Shown: in pieces, positions 1-14,418 of the stretch
How positions within the stretch are numbered: the stretch's first letter is position 1
How the letters are laid out: each line of letters opens with the position of its first letter
Notes under the pieces: generated by a model
The model's database searches: none
Told to the model about the DNA's origin: nothing
What the model saw: the letters and a program-made list of their open reading frames with translations, nothing else
Position numbers and translations under genes: made by a program
From: Synchiropus splendidus
Taxonomy: Eukaryota; Chordata; Actinopteri; Syngnathiformes; Callionymidae
Length of the DNA: 64,000 bases
NCBI RefSeq assembly: GCF_027744825.2
Contig: NC_071340.1
Location: 12,970,001-13,034,000 of the forward strand
Reading direction: 5' to 3'

Positions 1-3000
1 GGACCCTGAGTTGAAAAAAAAACCTAATAATGGACACAAGAACAATATTGGAATCGATGTCAGACCTTTATACTGAACATCTTTTTTTCTGCACTACATT
101 ATTATGAAATACATTTTGTGCATTTATTCATTTGTTGGCAGAAAATATTTCATGTGCAAGCGTAAATGACATTGAAGGAAAAAGTGACTAGTTTCACTGC
201 GAAAACAATTTTGATCCAAACTTTTGACTGTTGCAGTGCATTTGGGGGTTTGTATTATTCGTGGCGAGAGTCATTCCAAACTAGGACCAAGAGGTGCACT
301 TTTAGCCAAGAGTGCCTGTGTCCAGAGCGTTGCACAAGGTGGGACATGCAAAAATGTAACTTCATTCCTTCCTCTGCTTGTGGATAGCCATGTTGTTTTG
401 CGGCTCACCTGAAGATATTCCATGAGAGACTTACTGACGTAGTCTGTCAAAAAGGGCTGCATGGTCAATACCTTCTTTAGGTGAAATTCTCTGGTGGATG
501 CTTTAACTTTAATCCATAATAAATTTAGCCTCAAGAAATAGTGTTTTCTGCCTATGCTTCAGATGCCAATGCAAGCAATAAAACAATCAATAACTAATCA
601 CGCTTGTCAATCCTTCATGCTGATGCCAATTTCACAGTGCTGTGAGGATTCAGCTATGTAAAGACCCTCTCTGGAAAATTCCCAAGCTCCGCTGATATTT
701 TCAAGTGCACTGAACGTCTCAGAATAATGTAACGTTTTCTCCTCAGAATGTCATTTAAATGTGTGGTTGCTCCGTGCAATCGATAGGTGAGCCGGTGCCG
801 CGTGTTTGGGTCGAAACAGTTGCAGAACAGTTGGAGCAAACCTGGCTGTCTGGAGATAAGGCATGTCTGTTTTTCTTTCACATCTTTCTATCTCCTCATC
901 TGTTTTCCCCAGAGATGAAAGAAAGCAGTTTGCAGCTACTTAACGGGACCCTGCAATACATTACTGGCAACTGCCACGCTCTTCAAAGAGCCGGTGTGTC
1001 GGAGGAGCCGGAGTGACGCGAGGAGACGGCAAGCATGTCGCCGGCCCCTACCACTCCATGTGCGCCTAAGTGTGTGCACGTGTGTGCGCCTGCTGACATT
1101 CTAAAGAGGTGTAAGGTTAAGGTTCATGTCAGCTGTCACCTCATGAGCACTTCATAAAATCCCCTCCGGTTCTTTCAGCTGCTGTTTGAACATTATCAAT
1201 CGTGTCGGCTGAGGAGAATTTCGGAGACGCTCATTGACTGTTTCTGCACGGAATCTGATCAAGGGATACAAATATGGCCGCGCTTTGAACGTCGCTGTGT
1301 GAGAGGAGCAACAATTTTTCAGCGTGATGAAAGGTCGTGAGTGTCAACAATGCAAAATGTCTACCGTGGGACCAAACTCTGGCCCTTGAATAAACAATAA
1401 ACACTTCAGTGAGACTCCATATTGCTCTGTAAATTTTACTCCCTTGCATTGAAACCTAAGAAACAAGTGACTTCTGACACTCTCCTCAGGCTCATTTGAC
1501 AATGTGAGGGCAAAGTCTGCAAAGTGAATGTCAGGATGATGAAAGGATTGTGCAACGGTTACATAACATCAACCAAAAGAAGAGTCGCCTCCTACCTATG
1601 AACCTGGAATCGCTGTAGCCGCAGTGTCAAGGAGACGTTTCCTCAAATGTAAAAATAGCTGAAGGATTAAAATCTTTTCAATCCTCCATTTTCCAATGGC
1701 ACTGTATCAAGGCGTACGGACTGAAAAAAAAAGGTATGTTTCAAATGAAAGTGGACTGAGATGAAAGACCATGAAAACAAGATAACATCAACAGTTAATA
1801 ACCAAATAATAACTAGTTTAACAGAAGACCATGAAAATGACAACAAGTACAACCACAAGTAGGTAAATAAAAGGTCAAAAATAACAGGAAAAAAGTGAAC
1901 AAACATTTTTTTGAAAAATTATCCATTAGTATTATTGACCTTATTGATAAACTCTAAGTGTACAAAGAGAATTGACTATTAAACAACAACAAAAAAAAAA
2001 TCTATGACACTGAATGGCTCATATTATTAGACTAGTATATACTCATTGAACAGTGAACATCATTGTCGTACAACACACGGACGAGGCTTTCCTTAAGGTC
2101 TACAAAGAATAATGTGCAGCTGTTGTGTCCTGACTGCAAATGAACCTCTTTCTGGTGCTGCCAGCTATTTCCTTGTGGACCCTGGATTCCACCTCAACAT
2201 GGGACCCTCTTATCAACCACTGCTATGCATCAGCCAGAAGTGGGCTGGCGAACTCGCTCAATGTTTACTCAATGAGCGATCGATGTGTGGGATGCAGAAG
2301 AGGAAACTTCCCTTTTTAGGGTCAGGACAGATTCATAGTTTAGTGTGTTGGACCCAACAAGACAGAAGTCAACTGTACTGCGACACATTGGCGTAACTTC
2401 CTGACCGGTGGTGTCAGACTGAATCATGCAAGGAGCTACAGCAAGTCAAAGGAACAGACATTGGATTATCTGAAGCAGAAATGTAAACCAAGCTCAGGTA
2501 ACTTTTTAAACTGTTCAAACAGCGTTTTTCAGGATGGCCATGATATAAAATTAATGAAGTGATATAACAATAATGAAGACCAAAACCTGAAGAATTAGAA
2601 CATACGTTACATACGTTCTGATATGTATTTTACTTTTATAGCTCTAGCACAGAGCCTTGGCATATACCGTAATGCTGTCAGTACTAACAGGAAAAGAATT
2701 AAACACAGCATTATTATTTATATATTTTTGCCAGCTTGCTTTATCGTCATGTACAAATGATGACATTTCATTTTTCTTGCATCACTAGGAAATAAAAAAA
2801 GTGTCCATCATAGGATTAAAATTCTCTAAAGTCAAAAACACATGTTGCGTATCTAGCTGCTGGTTTGAAAACAAAGCGTGAATGGTGTATGTATAGTCCA
2901 TTAAATTGAGTCACATTCTGAAAACAGCACAATAACCTGATTCTGATGGTTCTGATGTTTAAATGCACACCCTTGTTGCTGCGTCCGCAGATCGCAAGAC

Positions 3001-3625
3001 TAGAAGTGCAGCTGGAGAGAAGCTGCTTGTGGCCCCCCACACCCACTCTGTGCACATTTATGCCGGTATATCTGCAGGGGCTCAAGCGCTTACAGGCATC
3101 TATACATGAGAGGCCAGGCAGGATAATGACATGAGAATCTGATGGTTCACTTCTATTGGAATATAGATATTCCAGGCCAGGTGATATCTGTGACTCAGAT
3201 CAAAGGTACTTTGTGTGCTCCATGCATTTTAAAGAACCCATCTATATGATAGCTTTTGTAAGTGAAAGGTATGCATTTTTTATATGTTTTTAATTTCAAA
3301 CATCAGCAAAAGGTTTATTATAGAGCTTGAGAATTTTCTACTATCACTGATCCACAAGTGCATCAATTCATCCGTCACCGCTGATCCGAGGTGCAGAGCA
3401 AGACGCTAACAGCTCCCTCTCCAAAGGAACCGCAGAGGTCTGCCTGGGGCCTCTTCCCAGTCAGACATGGTCACTCACTAGGGAGGCGTTCAGCAGGCGT
3501 CACATTTGATCAGTGGAAACCAAAGTGATGGAATCATAGTGACTCAGGGGAGGGTCTCCTGATAACCAGAATTGTCTTGTATTAGACTGCAATACATGGT
3601 CATTGACAACCACATGTTTAAAGCA
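1..3625. other. Unassigned non-coding sequence
   Basis: No coding exon, RNA gene or recognisable repeat family could be supported here. Open frames are short, lack domain-like composition and overlap on both strands. A GA/CT-rich stretch and several A- or T-runs are present but nothing more. Confidence 0.5.
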
Positions 3626-3630
3626 GACAC

Positions 3631-4128
3631 TGTTGTGATTCCAGACATGGAGTGGGACCCAAGTGCAGTGATGAAAGAGTCACAGGTGGCAGGAGCTGGT
3701 CAAAATACAATATTTTAATCTTTAACAACAATAAAACCACAACAGAAAGCGTCACCGAACCGCCAGAATCAAACCAACTTAAATCTGCAGACAGAGAGAC
3801 AAAAGCACAATGAACAGAGATAGTCAGTCACAAAAGAAACCAGGAAACGCACAGAAACACAGGAAGAAACAAAACACTACCTCAGGCTCCAGGGTTTCAG
3901 ACAAAGTAATCAAAATAAGCTAGCTAGCGCACAGAACGAGAGAACGAACAAGAAGAGCCGATTTACCACGGGAACATGAGGAGACGATCTGGCACACGTT
4001 GCTGGAGTCCAGCTGCTCTTATACTCAGGTGATCAGGGGTTGATTGGCTCCAGCCACAGGAACAGGAAGAACAGAGGGAGAAAGCAAAACAGGACTCAAG
4101 GGACCAAAATAAAAGCAGAATCATGACA
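3631..4128 (-). mobile_element. Solo LTR of a retrotransposon, LTR sense on the minus strand
   Basis: A 498-bp block starts TGTTGTGATTCC and ends AATCATGACA on the plus strand, so in LTR sense it opens TGTCATGATT and closes with AATCACAACA, the usual TG...CA ends. The 5 bp just outside are identical (gacac at 3,626-3,630 and 4,129-4,133), which is a target-site duplication of the length made by retroviral-type integrases. A polyadenylation-like ATTAAA followed by a TTGT-rich stretch lies in the 3' half in LTR sense. No internal gag-pol sequence is adjacent, so this is a solo LTR left by recombination. It shares blocks with the copy at 15,926-16,500, including GGACTCCAGCA and GCCAGATCG. The superfamily (probably Ty3/Gypsy-like) is inference. 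Confidence 0.8.
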
Positions 4129-4270
4129 GACACCTCCGTATAGAAGCAGGGCAAGTAGTCACTGAATAACTAGTTGGTGATTGCATAACAGATTCATTCA
4201 AACTATTTGCCGATCAATATTCATCCTGACCCTCACTTACAGTATGGTCATGAGTTGTGGGTCATGCACT

Positions 4271-4652
4271 AATACGCAAGATCCTCGATCTGAAATGAGA
4301 TTTTCAGACGGGTGGCAGGCATCTCTCTTAGAGATCGGCTGAGAACTTCTGTCACTCTGGAGTGACTCTGAGTAGAGCCGCGGCTTCTCCGCATTGAAAG
4401 GAGCCAGTTGAGGTTGTCCGGGAATCCCATGAGGATGCCCCCCTGGATGACACCCTTTGGAGGTGTTTCAGGCATGGCCAGCTGGGAGGAGACCAAGCGG
4501 TTGGCCCAGAACCAGGTGGAAGGACTATATCTCTACAGTGGCCAGGGAGTATCTGGATGTCGCTTGGGAGAAAGGCGACTGGCGCGACCGTTTGAACCTG
4601 CTGCCTCCGTGACCTGCCAACGGATAATCGGATGAGGACGGATGGATAGATG
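4271..4652 (+). mobile_element. 3' end of a non-LTR retrotransposon (LINE)
   Basis: The stretch matches, from memory, the 3' end of a very common teleost LINE: it encodes a decayed version of the C-terminal tail of the reverse transcriptase (SGNPMRMPPW corresponds to the usual FGH-x-x-RMPPG region), followed by the segment usually read as GRPRTRWRDY, here badly decayed. It ends in a short GATG-like tail (gatgaggacggatggatagatga), typical of RTE/Rex-type LINEs. The frame is broken and the 5' part of the element is absent, as expected of 5'-truncated insertions. The exact clade (RTE/Rex3 versus another) cannot be fixed by eye. Confidence 0.7.
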
Positions 4653-7600
4653 AATTCAAACTACTAGTTGGGGATAAGAACCAGAGTTTGTTCAGATGTT
4701 CAGGTGTTCAGTTATCTTGACTTCCATTCGCTCAGTGACCACTGATTCGACTCATCCAAGCCAAAGATACTTCCATTTATTGGCCCAAATCCGGCAGTGA
4801 GCAAGAGAGGATAAAAATGAAGCAACTGTGGGGAAACTGTGAAAGGATGATAAAACACAACAAGTGGCAGGGAGCGTATTTATCTGGGCCAAGTAACACA
4901 CCCTTGAAATCTCCCCCGTCCTCCCCATCATTAAAAATAGAACCCTATCTCAGTCCCTTTCTTCTCATCATCGAAAATGGCTCTTAAACGTAATTTACTA
5001 TAACATGTGTGGCGTGACATCAAAAGTGCATTTAGCAGATAAAGATGCCATTGCCGACAGAAATGTGGCGCCGGGAGCCTCGCTGCAGCTTTGTATTCTC
5101 CTTTCTCCCTCACACCGTCATAAAGCTTTTTTTCCTCGCCACCACCTCCACTCTCCACGTTGTCGCTCACCGCATCGCATCGCTCCAAGTCTCTCTCCCT
5201 TCCTGGTCTTCTTCACTCCCTCCTCGTCGTTTTTTTTTTAAATGCCTATTTCCTCATCCCCACATCCCACCCAGCCCCCGCCCCACCAGTCATGATGATT
5301 TCACGGACATTTGAATTAAAAACATCCACACACGTGTGTGTCAGCACTGAATACTTAAGCATTACACAAGCCTCTTTGTGTCAACTTATTTTGTGTTTAA
5401 GTGAAGCAGCTTAGGTACCACCATGACTTTCTGGACCCAAGGCCAGAGTCACTTCCACAGATTAACCCGTCTTTCAAACTGCACGCTTTGAAAATGACTT
5501 GACGAAGAATGAATTCCCAAAACTCTCACTGACGTCAATGGCGGATTTTGCACCAGGCGTGAGGAAACACTCAACTCCCTGTGTTGACCACTGATCTGAT
5601 CCAAGTCAGAAAACTGAATGTGAGCTCGCTAATAAATCTAATACTACTCAGTAGTGAGTCAGTTACTACTAAGAAAAGAGTACTGCAATATATTTTTTTC
5701 ATTTTTTAAAATGCCTTTTTTTTTTTAAAACATTTGCAAACGAAAGTTATTTTTCACACACCCCACTGTATCTGTGCAGCTGCCATCATCTGTCTTGCTC
5801 TCGGGTCCACTGTAACTCATTCTGGTTATTATTTTTGTCTTTTTCTCCTGAGTCTTCCCGCCTGCTGATAGAGAGTCACAGAAACTGATGTCACGTGACA
5901 ATCCCTATCACAAGAAGATCAAATTCAATCTTCAGTTTGGAGCCACATATTCTTTCATAACATTTAAGTATGTGGAAAAAAAGACAAAAACAGTGCTATT
6001 ACTGCGATGCTACATTTAAATCTCAGTCCAGGTTATGTGACAACACATACTGAAGTACAATGAGGCAGCCAGGACTCTGAGACACAGTGGTGGCTCCATG
6101 CTTGTGTTCAGGAGTCACGGATGAAAGCCTTTTCAGGGCATCTCCACTCCGGAGCACAAGCAGCGGTTCACTTTTTAGAAACACAGAACATTTCTTCAAT
6201 AAATTATTCTAATTATTTATTGATTTATTTTCAGTTGGCAATATCAGTCGCACAAATAGACGCAACGTAGCTCACATTAAATCATGAATAAATGAAGCCT
6301 CCTTTAAGCCAGTTTATAAATATATAATAACATGAAGAGAAAGTATTTGGGGGGACACTTTACTGCCATTGGATATGAACAATGTAACGTAAATGAATCC
6401 AGGCTTTCAAGGTTCATGGCTGTCATGCTTTAAAATATCTGAAAATGTAGCCTTTGTTCAAAGTCTCTGATTTCAGTAATATTGGCTCTTTGTTTACAGG
6501 GCTGTCAGACTAAACATATCTTAAACATTTCTTCACTCACTCAGAAACCAGCGCATGGCTCTGCTGAGACTCAACATCCTGTTGGCAAAAGAAAACATAT
6601 CGACCCAAAAAGAGTCTGCAGACACAAAGCCAGGATGAGGCTTGTCTGTCGTTCTTGGCTCTTTTAAAGTTGACTTTTGAACTCGGACCAAGGTTTGAAG
6701 AGAAAACAAAAAATATTAATATAAAAAATTTTAAAGAAAGAAAATACAATCTAAAGTCTTGCCTCCCCGATCTTCTCATCTCTAACCGAACGTGTGTTTT
6801 TAATGAGGTATTTATTTACTTGCACACTTGTGTGTCTGCGACATTGCTGCCAGAATGTGTACGTTGTGCACAAACAGATAAGGCTTTGAGCTATTTCAAA
6901 AATCTAACACGGGCTGTGTGATCAAAGAATATGGGGCTTCTTTCATTGGCGTTGACAGAGGAACACATTTGGATGTTTGCCTGGCTCTCTCCCGCTCTCT
7001 CTCTCACTCATTCCGCCTGGAGGGAGAAGAGGGTGTTGGTTATCAGAGAACACGCTGTGTATCCGAGGAGCCCTTTTAGCAAAGTGGAAAAGCACCGCTG
7101 CTTTGGAATTCAGGAATCAGGCAAATTTGGTAGCTTCGCTGCTGAGTCATGCTAAATTAGGCGGAGCGAATTTATTCATCTCAGGTTTGCTGCTTGGAAT
7201 GTAGTTTCCCTTTCACAAAACTGGAAGCACATTCCAGCCATCGCACTGTTAGAGAATGTGCAGGGCTCATGTTAGGGAGACAGAACACTGAAGTGGGAAA
7301 TGTCCCTCACACGTCTTTGATCCAAACATTTGAAACACAGGTGTCCATTACAGTACGTCTAGCACCATTTAAACTCAAAGAAAAGTTATGCAAAGACAGC
7401 AGGAGAACAAAATCCTTGTGAACGCATCTTGACTGAAAGAACACTAATGCGGCAGAAGTTTGCCTGCAGAAATCTAAGGCTGAAAATATTATTTGAGGAA
7501 TAACGTTTTTTTGGGGGGGGATGTTTTGAAGTCCCCCTAAGATAGTCTACTTTTCAAAAGGCAGAGAAAAGTACCACTTCTTTATTATTACATTTCTAAA

Positions 7601-10600
7601 ATATAAAACGAAGCCTGAACCATCAAACAACTGAATTTTTTTAAATCTTTGGAGTGACTGTCCCCACAAATCTGACCCAACAACTCTACAACCCACAGCA
7701 TGACACAGACAGTAAAAACGGTATTTGTGCAATCCTCATGTAGCTAGGAGCTAAATTCAACATGGGTGCAGCTGAAAACAACATTATGCTGTTGCTAAAA
7801 CTGTAATTCTGAGCAGAGAGGGGTTTTTTGTATTTTGTATTAGGATAGTTTTTGATTCATGAATGTTGAAATTTAGTTATTAAATAGCACACAGTAAAGT
7901 CTTAAAAAGTAAAATACATTTTAATAACTATAAATATATCCAGCTGCGACTTTTCTCTCACATGTCAACACTAAAACTAACAAAAGAAAAACCCAGTGCG
8001 CTGCTTCACTGGGACAAACTTCACAAAGACAGTTCACACGTCCCGACTTTCTTAACCTTCTCAGTGCAATTATCACTTATGAACATAGCAGATGTCTAAG
8101 ACACAAGCCATTGATAAAGGGGAGCAGAATCTTCTTCATTATATAGCGGAGCTTTCTAGCGTTTAACTAGCAAGCCCCGCTAATTAGAAAGCAGCAGGTT
8201 TCCTGTCTATACAGTGCAATAAAAACAGGAAGGAAGTGCATAAAAGGCAGTAAAAAGAAAGCACATAACAATTTTCTAGCAGCATACAAGCGACAATGAG
8301 GCTTTTCAATTTGCTCTTCACACCGTGCTGTAACATGCAAACCATGCAGATTAATACAGTTCAACAGTAGGAAGCTGTTGTGGATGAAGTAGAGGGGAAG
8401 AAGTTACATATTGAAGAAGAAGAAGTAAAACATTGAAGAAGGAAGAGGGAGGAGTATATTATAAAGTGGACCAGGAAAGTGGAATACGATTTTCTTGTAT
8501 ATAAAAAAAAACAATAGAAAAACATGCTGACAAATGTTTGTGACTCAGGAGGTTTTATATTGAACAAATAAAATAAGCACATAGATAATTAAATACATTT
8601 AAAATTATGACTTCAACTGTGTGGTGATTTTTCTAAAGGAGGGAACAAAAATTCAGCCCCAATTTCTGCATATGTAGGTTTTAACTGAGACATGTTCAAC
8701 CATTTCCAAGCTGGTCTCAGAGTTTTTAGTGCCATCACTTCTTTGTTAGAACATCCAGTAGTAGATATGGTTCACCAAAGAATCTGGATGAAAAAGTAAA
8801 ATTGGTGCTTGTGTCTAGATTAATTCAACTGATACGTTACCGTCTCAAACATATATTACATTTCTCCTCTTTTGCTCAGAGCAAATCTTGATCACAGTTT
8901 CACAGCGGTCGTTCATATAAATTGATGGAAGTCACAGTGACTGGCAGGAGGAGAAATTCGCCTCCAACAGTTCTTCAGGGACTTGAGGTGAATTATTGGG
9001 CTCACCTTCACCAGTAAAATGGCAGGCAGCTGAAAGAGACCAGAGGACTTTTGATGGGAATCAGCCAAAATGACACTTTTCCCGAAGGATCTCTACCTGT
9101 TTGACCTCATCTACTTTTATCTTCATTCCATCTTTTTAATCTGGATTGTTCAGGTTCTAGTTTCCCCATCCACTTTCATTCCATTTCTTTGACTCACATG
9201 TACCAAACAAAACAGCAAAACATGTTTGAATTTATCCAAAAAACTTCAGAGCCCCACACAGCTTCCTCACTGAGTGACACCAAACCTCTCCTTTCATTCC
9301 AGATGCGCCTGACCTCCACTCACAAAGTCAACAAGGCTCTACTGGTTCACGGAGACAGTAGCCTTCATTGTTCCCTTTGGAATTGCGAGAGGAAAGCAAC
9401 ATTCTGTATCCCTGTTTCACCTGCCTCTTCTGTCCCCAAATCTGACGCCTCTGAAGCCACTTAAAAGATGAGCACTTCCTCTGTCGTGTGGAGCAAAACA
9501 CATTTAGTGAAACAGACACGCTTCCTGTTCATTCGCACGGATGTGAGCTGCCGAGATCTCTGGCCTTCGGTTTTCACTAATTATATCTTAACTGCCTCTG
9601 TACACCAAGGTCGCGACGCACACACGCATGCACACACGCATGGAGGCGCGCTCTCTGCTCCGAAGGGACCGGAGCAAATGCTGTTATCAGCAGTTGGCAG
9701 GACGGGACTCAGGCCGACAGACAGTCTGTGCATCTGTGTCAGAGCGCACATTGTCCCAGCAGCCATGAGACTCAGTTTCATTCTGAAAGCTCAGAGCACA
9801 GTGTACCTGAAGGCATCCCTTCCATGTATTACTCCAAGGGTTATATAACATGGTTGTGACTTGTATGTACAGGAGCGGAGGACCTCAACGTTACACAGCA
9901 TGAATAACATCCCGTTATTCAACACGGCCGGAACATGACATTTTAGTACTCGGCTTACATAACTTCATAACTCCTACCTATAAAGGGTTACATGCATTTT
10001 AGGAGTTTGGCCATGCTTCCTCAGGTGTGGGATCCATTGCCGCTCTGGAAAGAGTGAGGAAAATTGAAAACTTGGTGCCATGAATGGCAGTATCAAATTA
10101 AAGTTTGAAAATAGACAGTTTTGAAATTCAGAAAAAATACGATACAATACACCTGCATTATGGGAGTACATAATTTATGCCTATTAGATAAAACCGTTGT
10201 CCATAAATTAGCCTTATTTGGAATATTTAATGGTGGGGATAGTCACTGAAGTAGTTAGTAATGGATTGGCAGAGGCAGAGGCAACACTTACTGCACTACT
10301 CAAACCCAACTTCTCGCTGGTTCCAGCCACTAAAGCGACTTGCTTTGCCTTTAGCAGAGGTCAGTCTGTTGAGGGCGGGTCGAGAGCTAGTGGGGATTCA
10401 ACCTGGTGGATCATAGGGACAGAATTCTGGCCCTTTATCTCATGTGGAATGTGTTGTATTAGAAGATATCAGACTCTTGCGACAACACGTTGCTCGGGTT
10501 GAGACAGCGTCTGATGTCTCCTGTAGCACGTTGAATCAGTCACCTTGTTGCTGTATCGTAGGGTTTGTACATGTAGATCAGTCACTTATCGCAAAAAGTC

Positions 10601-13600
10601 TGGTGTGAATGTACCACCAAATAGCACGGCTAACATGGCTGTGAACAGCTGGTACATGACTATTATAAGTACGATGAGTTTCCGTGGTATTGGTCTCTGA
10701 AACAAAATCAAAACAGGATGAACTATTTCTATTCTGCGACTCAGAGTTGCAGATGAAACTGTCTATGCCCCGCAGATCAAAGAAATTTAGTAAACAGAAA
10801 TAAAAAAAATGTTGTATCCAACTATAAAAGTAAACTAAACATGTCTACATATCTGGAGAATATGGGGCAGATTCTATACACCATGTTATTGTACGTAGTC
10901 TGAACTGTATTTAGATCCAGATTTGCAATACAATACAACACATTAAATAAATCTGCCTGCAATAAACCAATGAAATTTTAGAAGATAATATACAGACACC
11001 ATCTGAGCATGGTGAAAAATGAGTGAAGGGTTGCTTGTTCGTGGGATAAGAATGGACACCTGACAAATAACTGGCAGGTCCTAATGCACTCACGTGGAGA
11101 TGAAAGCTTGACGCTCATACTTTTGCCGACATAGTAGGTTGAAGGTTAAGAGGCCTCCTAGATAACATGCCTCGGCACCTGAACTCCAGATAGCGCCATG
11201 GGGGAACAATGGTTGAACTATATAGGTGCCGACAGAATTCCCCTTTTCTGAGAAAAAAAGAACCCCCATCTATGCTAGTGATAAATGCAACATTCATGAA
11301 GACTGCTGATAATGTTGAAGAGGATTTTGAGTGTTAAATGATTTTCTTGTAGCTGTCTACTACTGTTGAGGATGAAGCCCAAAAGATCAGGATAGCTCAA
11401 GTCTTCTACTTCATTTAAAAACCATTACTTTTTGTGACTCTGTTTTACGCATGGTAATTCAGTTTTGGAAGCTGAACCAGAGATGTTTGTGTTGCGCTAG
11501 CCTGAGGGACTGAGGGCACGGCAGAGTGGGTTACAACAAGAAATGTAGTGAGCGAGTGAAAGGGAGTGATTGAATGACAATGATTTGTAAAAAAAAAAAA
11601 AAATCATGAAAAGTCCTGCTGCCACACACAGAAGTCGCGGCGTGACACAAGAACTTTGCTGATGTGAACCAGACTCATGACCTCCCTCTTTGACACCTGA
11701 CCCCTAGTCTTTCTCCAACAGGAAGTGTGCCCCTCTCCAGACAGGAAATAGACATATAACCTTGTGATTTATAGGAGTCTCCGGTATCTTTGTCAAATTA
11801 CAACGTCTGGATTTATCGGCGAGAATGTTAATTTCCCCAGAGATAGAAACGCCCCGAGGATATCGTTGACATTCCAGTTGTAATGGATGCATTCAACTGC
11901 TGTTGTAATCGTGACAGTTATTGGCCACTGCAGTTCATTATAGACGCCATTCACATGTGCAACACAGTGTTTATCACATTTGAGTTAGTCATCCAGGAAA
12001 ACGTGTCCGTGCCAAATTCTTAATGAAGAGAAAAGTGTGCTTGGAGCGCCAACTTTTTTTTTATGGTGAGTTTTAAATACACTTGTAGTTTGCAGTTTGA
12101 AGAGTCCAACTTTTGTGTCCAATTTATTTCACTTTGAAATATATTGGACAGAGTCGGACAAGCTACACTTTTCCTGCATGCATTCAAGCCAAACTCTGAG
12201 TCTAGACTTGAATATCTGTTGGCTTTGATCTTGAGATGCAAAAGTATGATGCTAAGTATCAGTTCGTCTCTCGAGCTGAGGGAGGTTTCTGAGGAGTCAG
12301 GACCTCTTTGGGTTGACTAGCACTTCTGTGAGAGCTGAAGAAGACAGATGCAAAAAAAATAAAGTCAATAAAAAGCCTTAATTCCAGTTGGTTTGTAGAC
12401 GTGTATGACCTGTAACATGAAAGAAACTGACTCCTCAAGAAGTGCTAACATGCTAATATGCCGTACATTCTACTAAACAGGCAACTCTCCACATGTCTTA
12501 AAGAGCACGCAAGATAGTGTAGAAAGTATTCACGACTTTAGCTTGTTCTTTTGGGAGTAGCCGGCGGTGTCCTGCAGATCATGATGTGAGAAGTAGCCCT
12601 TCCCTTGAAAAATGTTTTTAATCCCATTTATTGGCTCTCGTTGTACGTTACAATTGAATTACAGTGTAATTCAGCAAGAAAAAGTTGCGTTCCGACCACT
12701 TTACAAGAGTAGCCGGGCTTTTCTGTTGATTAAAGCGTCCCGACATTTAATATCTTTTAGCCGAGATTCTACGCGGAAAAATGCCTGGCAATGGGCAGAA
12801 TAAAGAAAGACGGAGGGGCAGGCGGACGGACGCGAGTGAAGTCTCTGACGGGAAAGTGGAGCACCTCATGCGAAGCTAACAGGGGCGTTCCATTAGCTTC
12901 CTGTAGCATTTTCTCCGAGTGCCGATGTTGAGTCATCCGACTGATTGCAATCAGGCAGAGTGGAAGACAAATTTGATTATCATTATACACATAAATAATT
13001 GAAGCGACTCAGTTTATTCAATGCTCCGAGCACTTAATGACTCTTGGTATATATAATGCAATTGGCTGCGGAAGTTTACTCCTGATACATTAAGTGGCTC
13101 ATGTGAATTATATCGACGGCAACTTTTCCTCATGAAAAACCCAAGAAAACAAAGGCACAAAAGTCATGTAAACCCAAGGTCCTCGCACGAACACATTCAA
13201 ACTCGAGGAGGGAAAAAAAGAGCAAGAATGAGTGACATTCATATTCTTGCAAGATCTAAGACTGTTACTATGGAAACGATATGGAGCGTGAGAATGTCAG
13301 TTAATTATATATCTGTGGCACTTGATGCAGTCGGCATCTTTATTGGAGCTGTCGATGGCACCGGGAGTCAAGTCTATACCTGCACATGTAACGTGTGATG
13401 CCCAAGAAAAACAATGTGTGTGGGTTTGTTTCCATGACAGCACTATTTTGAGCAGAGTGGCATGGCAGCGCTCTGCATTCCTCCCTGCCATATATTTGTC
13501 ACTTTTGACAAGTATTGTGCGCAAGTATTTGCATGACATCACGCGTCATTTCAAATGAAACTCAACACAAAAATACAGAATCAGAAGCGACGACAAACGT

Positions 13601-14353
13601 AACAAATATATCTTCGTGATATCAAACCTTGATGTCCTCGCAGCATTCCTCCTGCCCGGTCCACATTTGATCCCCCTGTGTGCTGGTAGTGCACACATTC
13701 CCTTCACATTGTGTATTTAACCTTGAGAAACTCATTTTTCATGTCCACAATCAGGCGTCCTTCAGCCCAGGCGTGGGAGATATTTGTGAGGCCAGATAAC
13801 CACTGACTTTTCCAATGACTCGCTCGCTCAATTTATGGGTCCACTGTCAAATCTCCTCCTGACTAGAGATTGATGGGCCACAATGGTGGCGTTGCTACAC
13901 CGGCATGTGGGTTAATTGATTGTTTCTCGACCTCATTTTCTGTTGTTGCGATGGTTATGAAACGGGCGTGAAACATGCATAAATAAATGTCATAATGATA
14001 AAGTTAATCATCATTAACCAAGATAAACTCATTCTGATGATGAAAATATTTCACGGCAGTAGTTTGGAAAAAAGATGCTTTTACACACATTTTGTTACAT
14101 GGTTTTAACCTTGACTCTTAGCTTTGGTTTGGGACAGTTCTCAAATTTGAAGCTTTAGTCCGGTACATTTCTGGATCAGTGACGCACACAAATGTATGTA
14201 TAGATTTTAGACTTTTTATCATATAGAATGCAACATCAACAGTCTAAAATAAAATAGAGGTTGATGCAACCAAAAACTTGACCAACATTAGATCACAACT
14301 TGAGCGATTTTGGAGACAGGTTCCAGGAATCAAGAGACAACACAAAAAACACA
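4653..14353. other. Unassigned non-coding sequence
   Basis: About 9.7 kb without a supportable gene. Visible items are pyrimidine-rich tracts near 5,090-5,240, A/T homopolymers, a purine-rich GAAGAA stretch at 8,390-8,450, and CA-rich sequence at 9,617-9,645. The part at 12,500-13,110 has low repeat content and TAATTA-like AT-rich motifs and might be conserved regulatory sequence, but that cannot be judged without alignment. The longest open frame (9,468-9,848) has no recognisable domain and runs through the CA-rich repeat, so I do not call it. Confidence 0.45.
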
Positions 14354-14418
14354 ACAAAGTGAGTGAGGAGGCAGCAAAGTTTATGTAAGTAACTTTGCTG
14401 CCTCCTCACTCACTTTGT
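14354..14418. repeat. Perfect 28-bp inverted repeat (hairpin)
   Basis: The left arm at 14,354-14,381 and the right arm at 14,391-14,418 are exact reverse complements over 28 bp, separated by a 9-base loop (tatgtaagt). A second short pairing (cacaaca/tgttgtg) extends the base after a 4-base bulge. Either strand would fold into a long uninterrupted stem. The perfection of the stem suggests a recent inverted duplication or a small palindromic element rather than a conserved pre-microRNA, which normally has mismatches. Confidence 0.85.
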
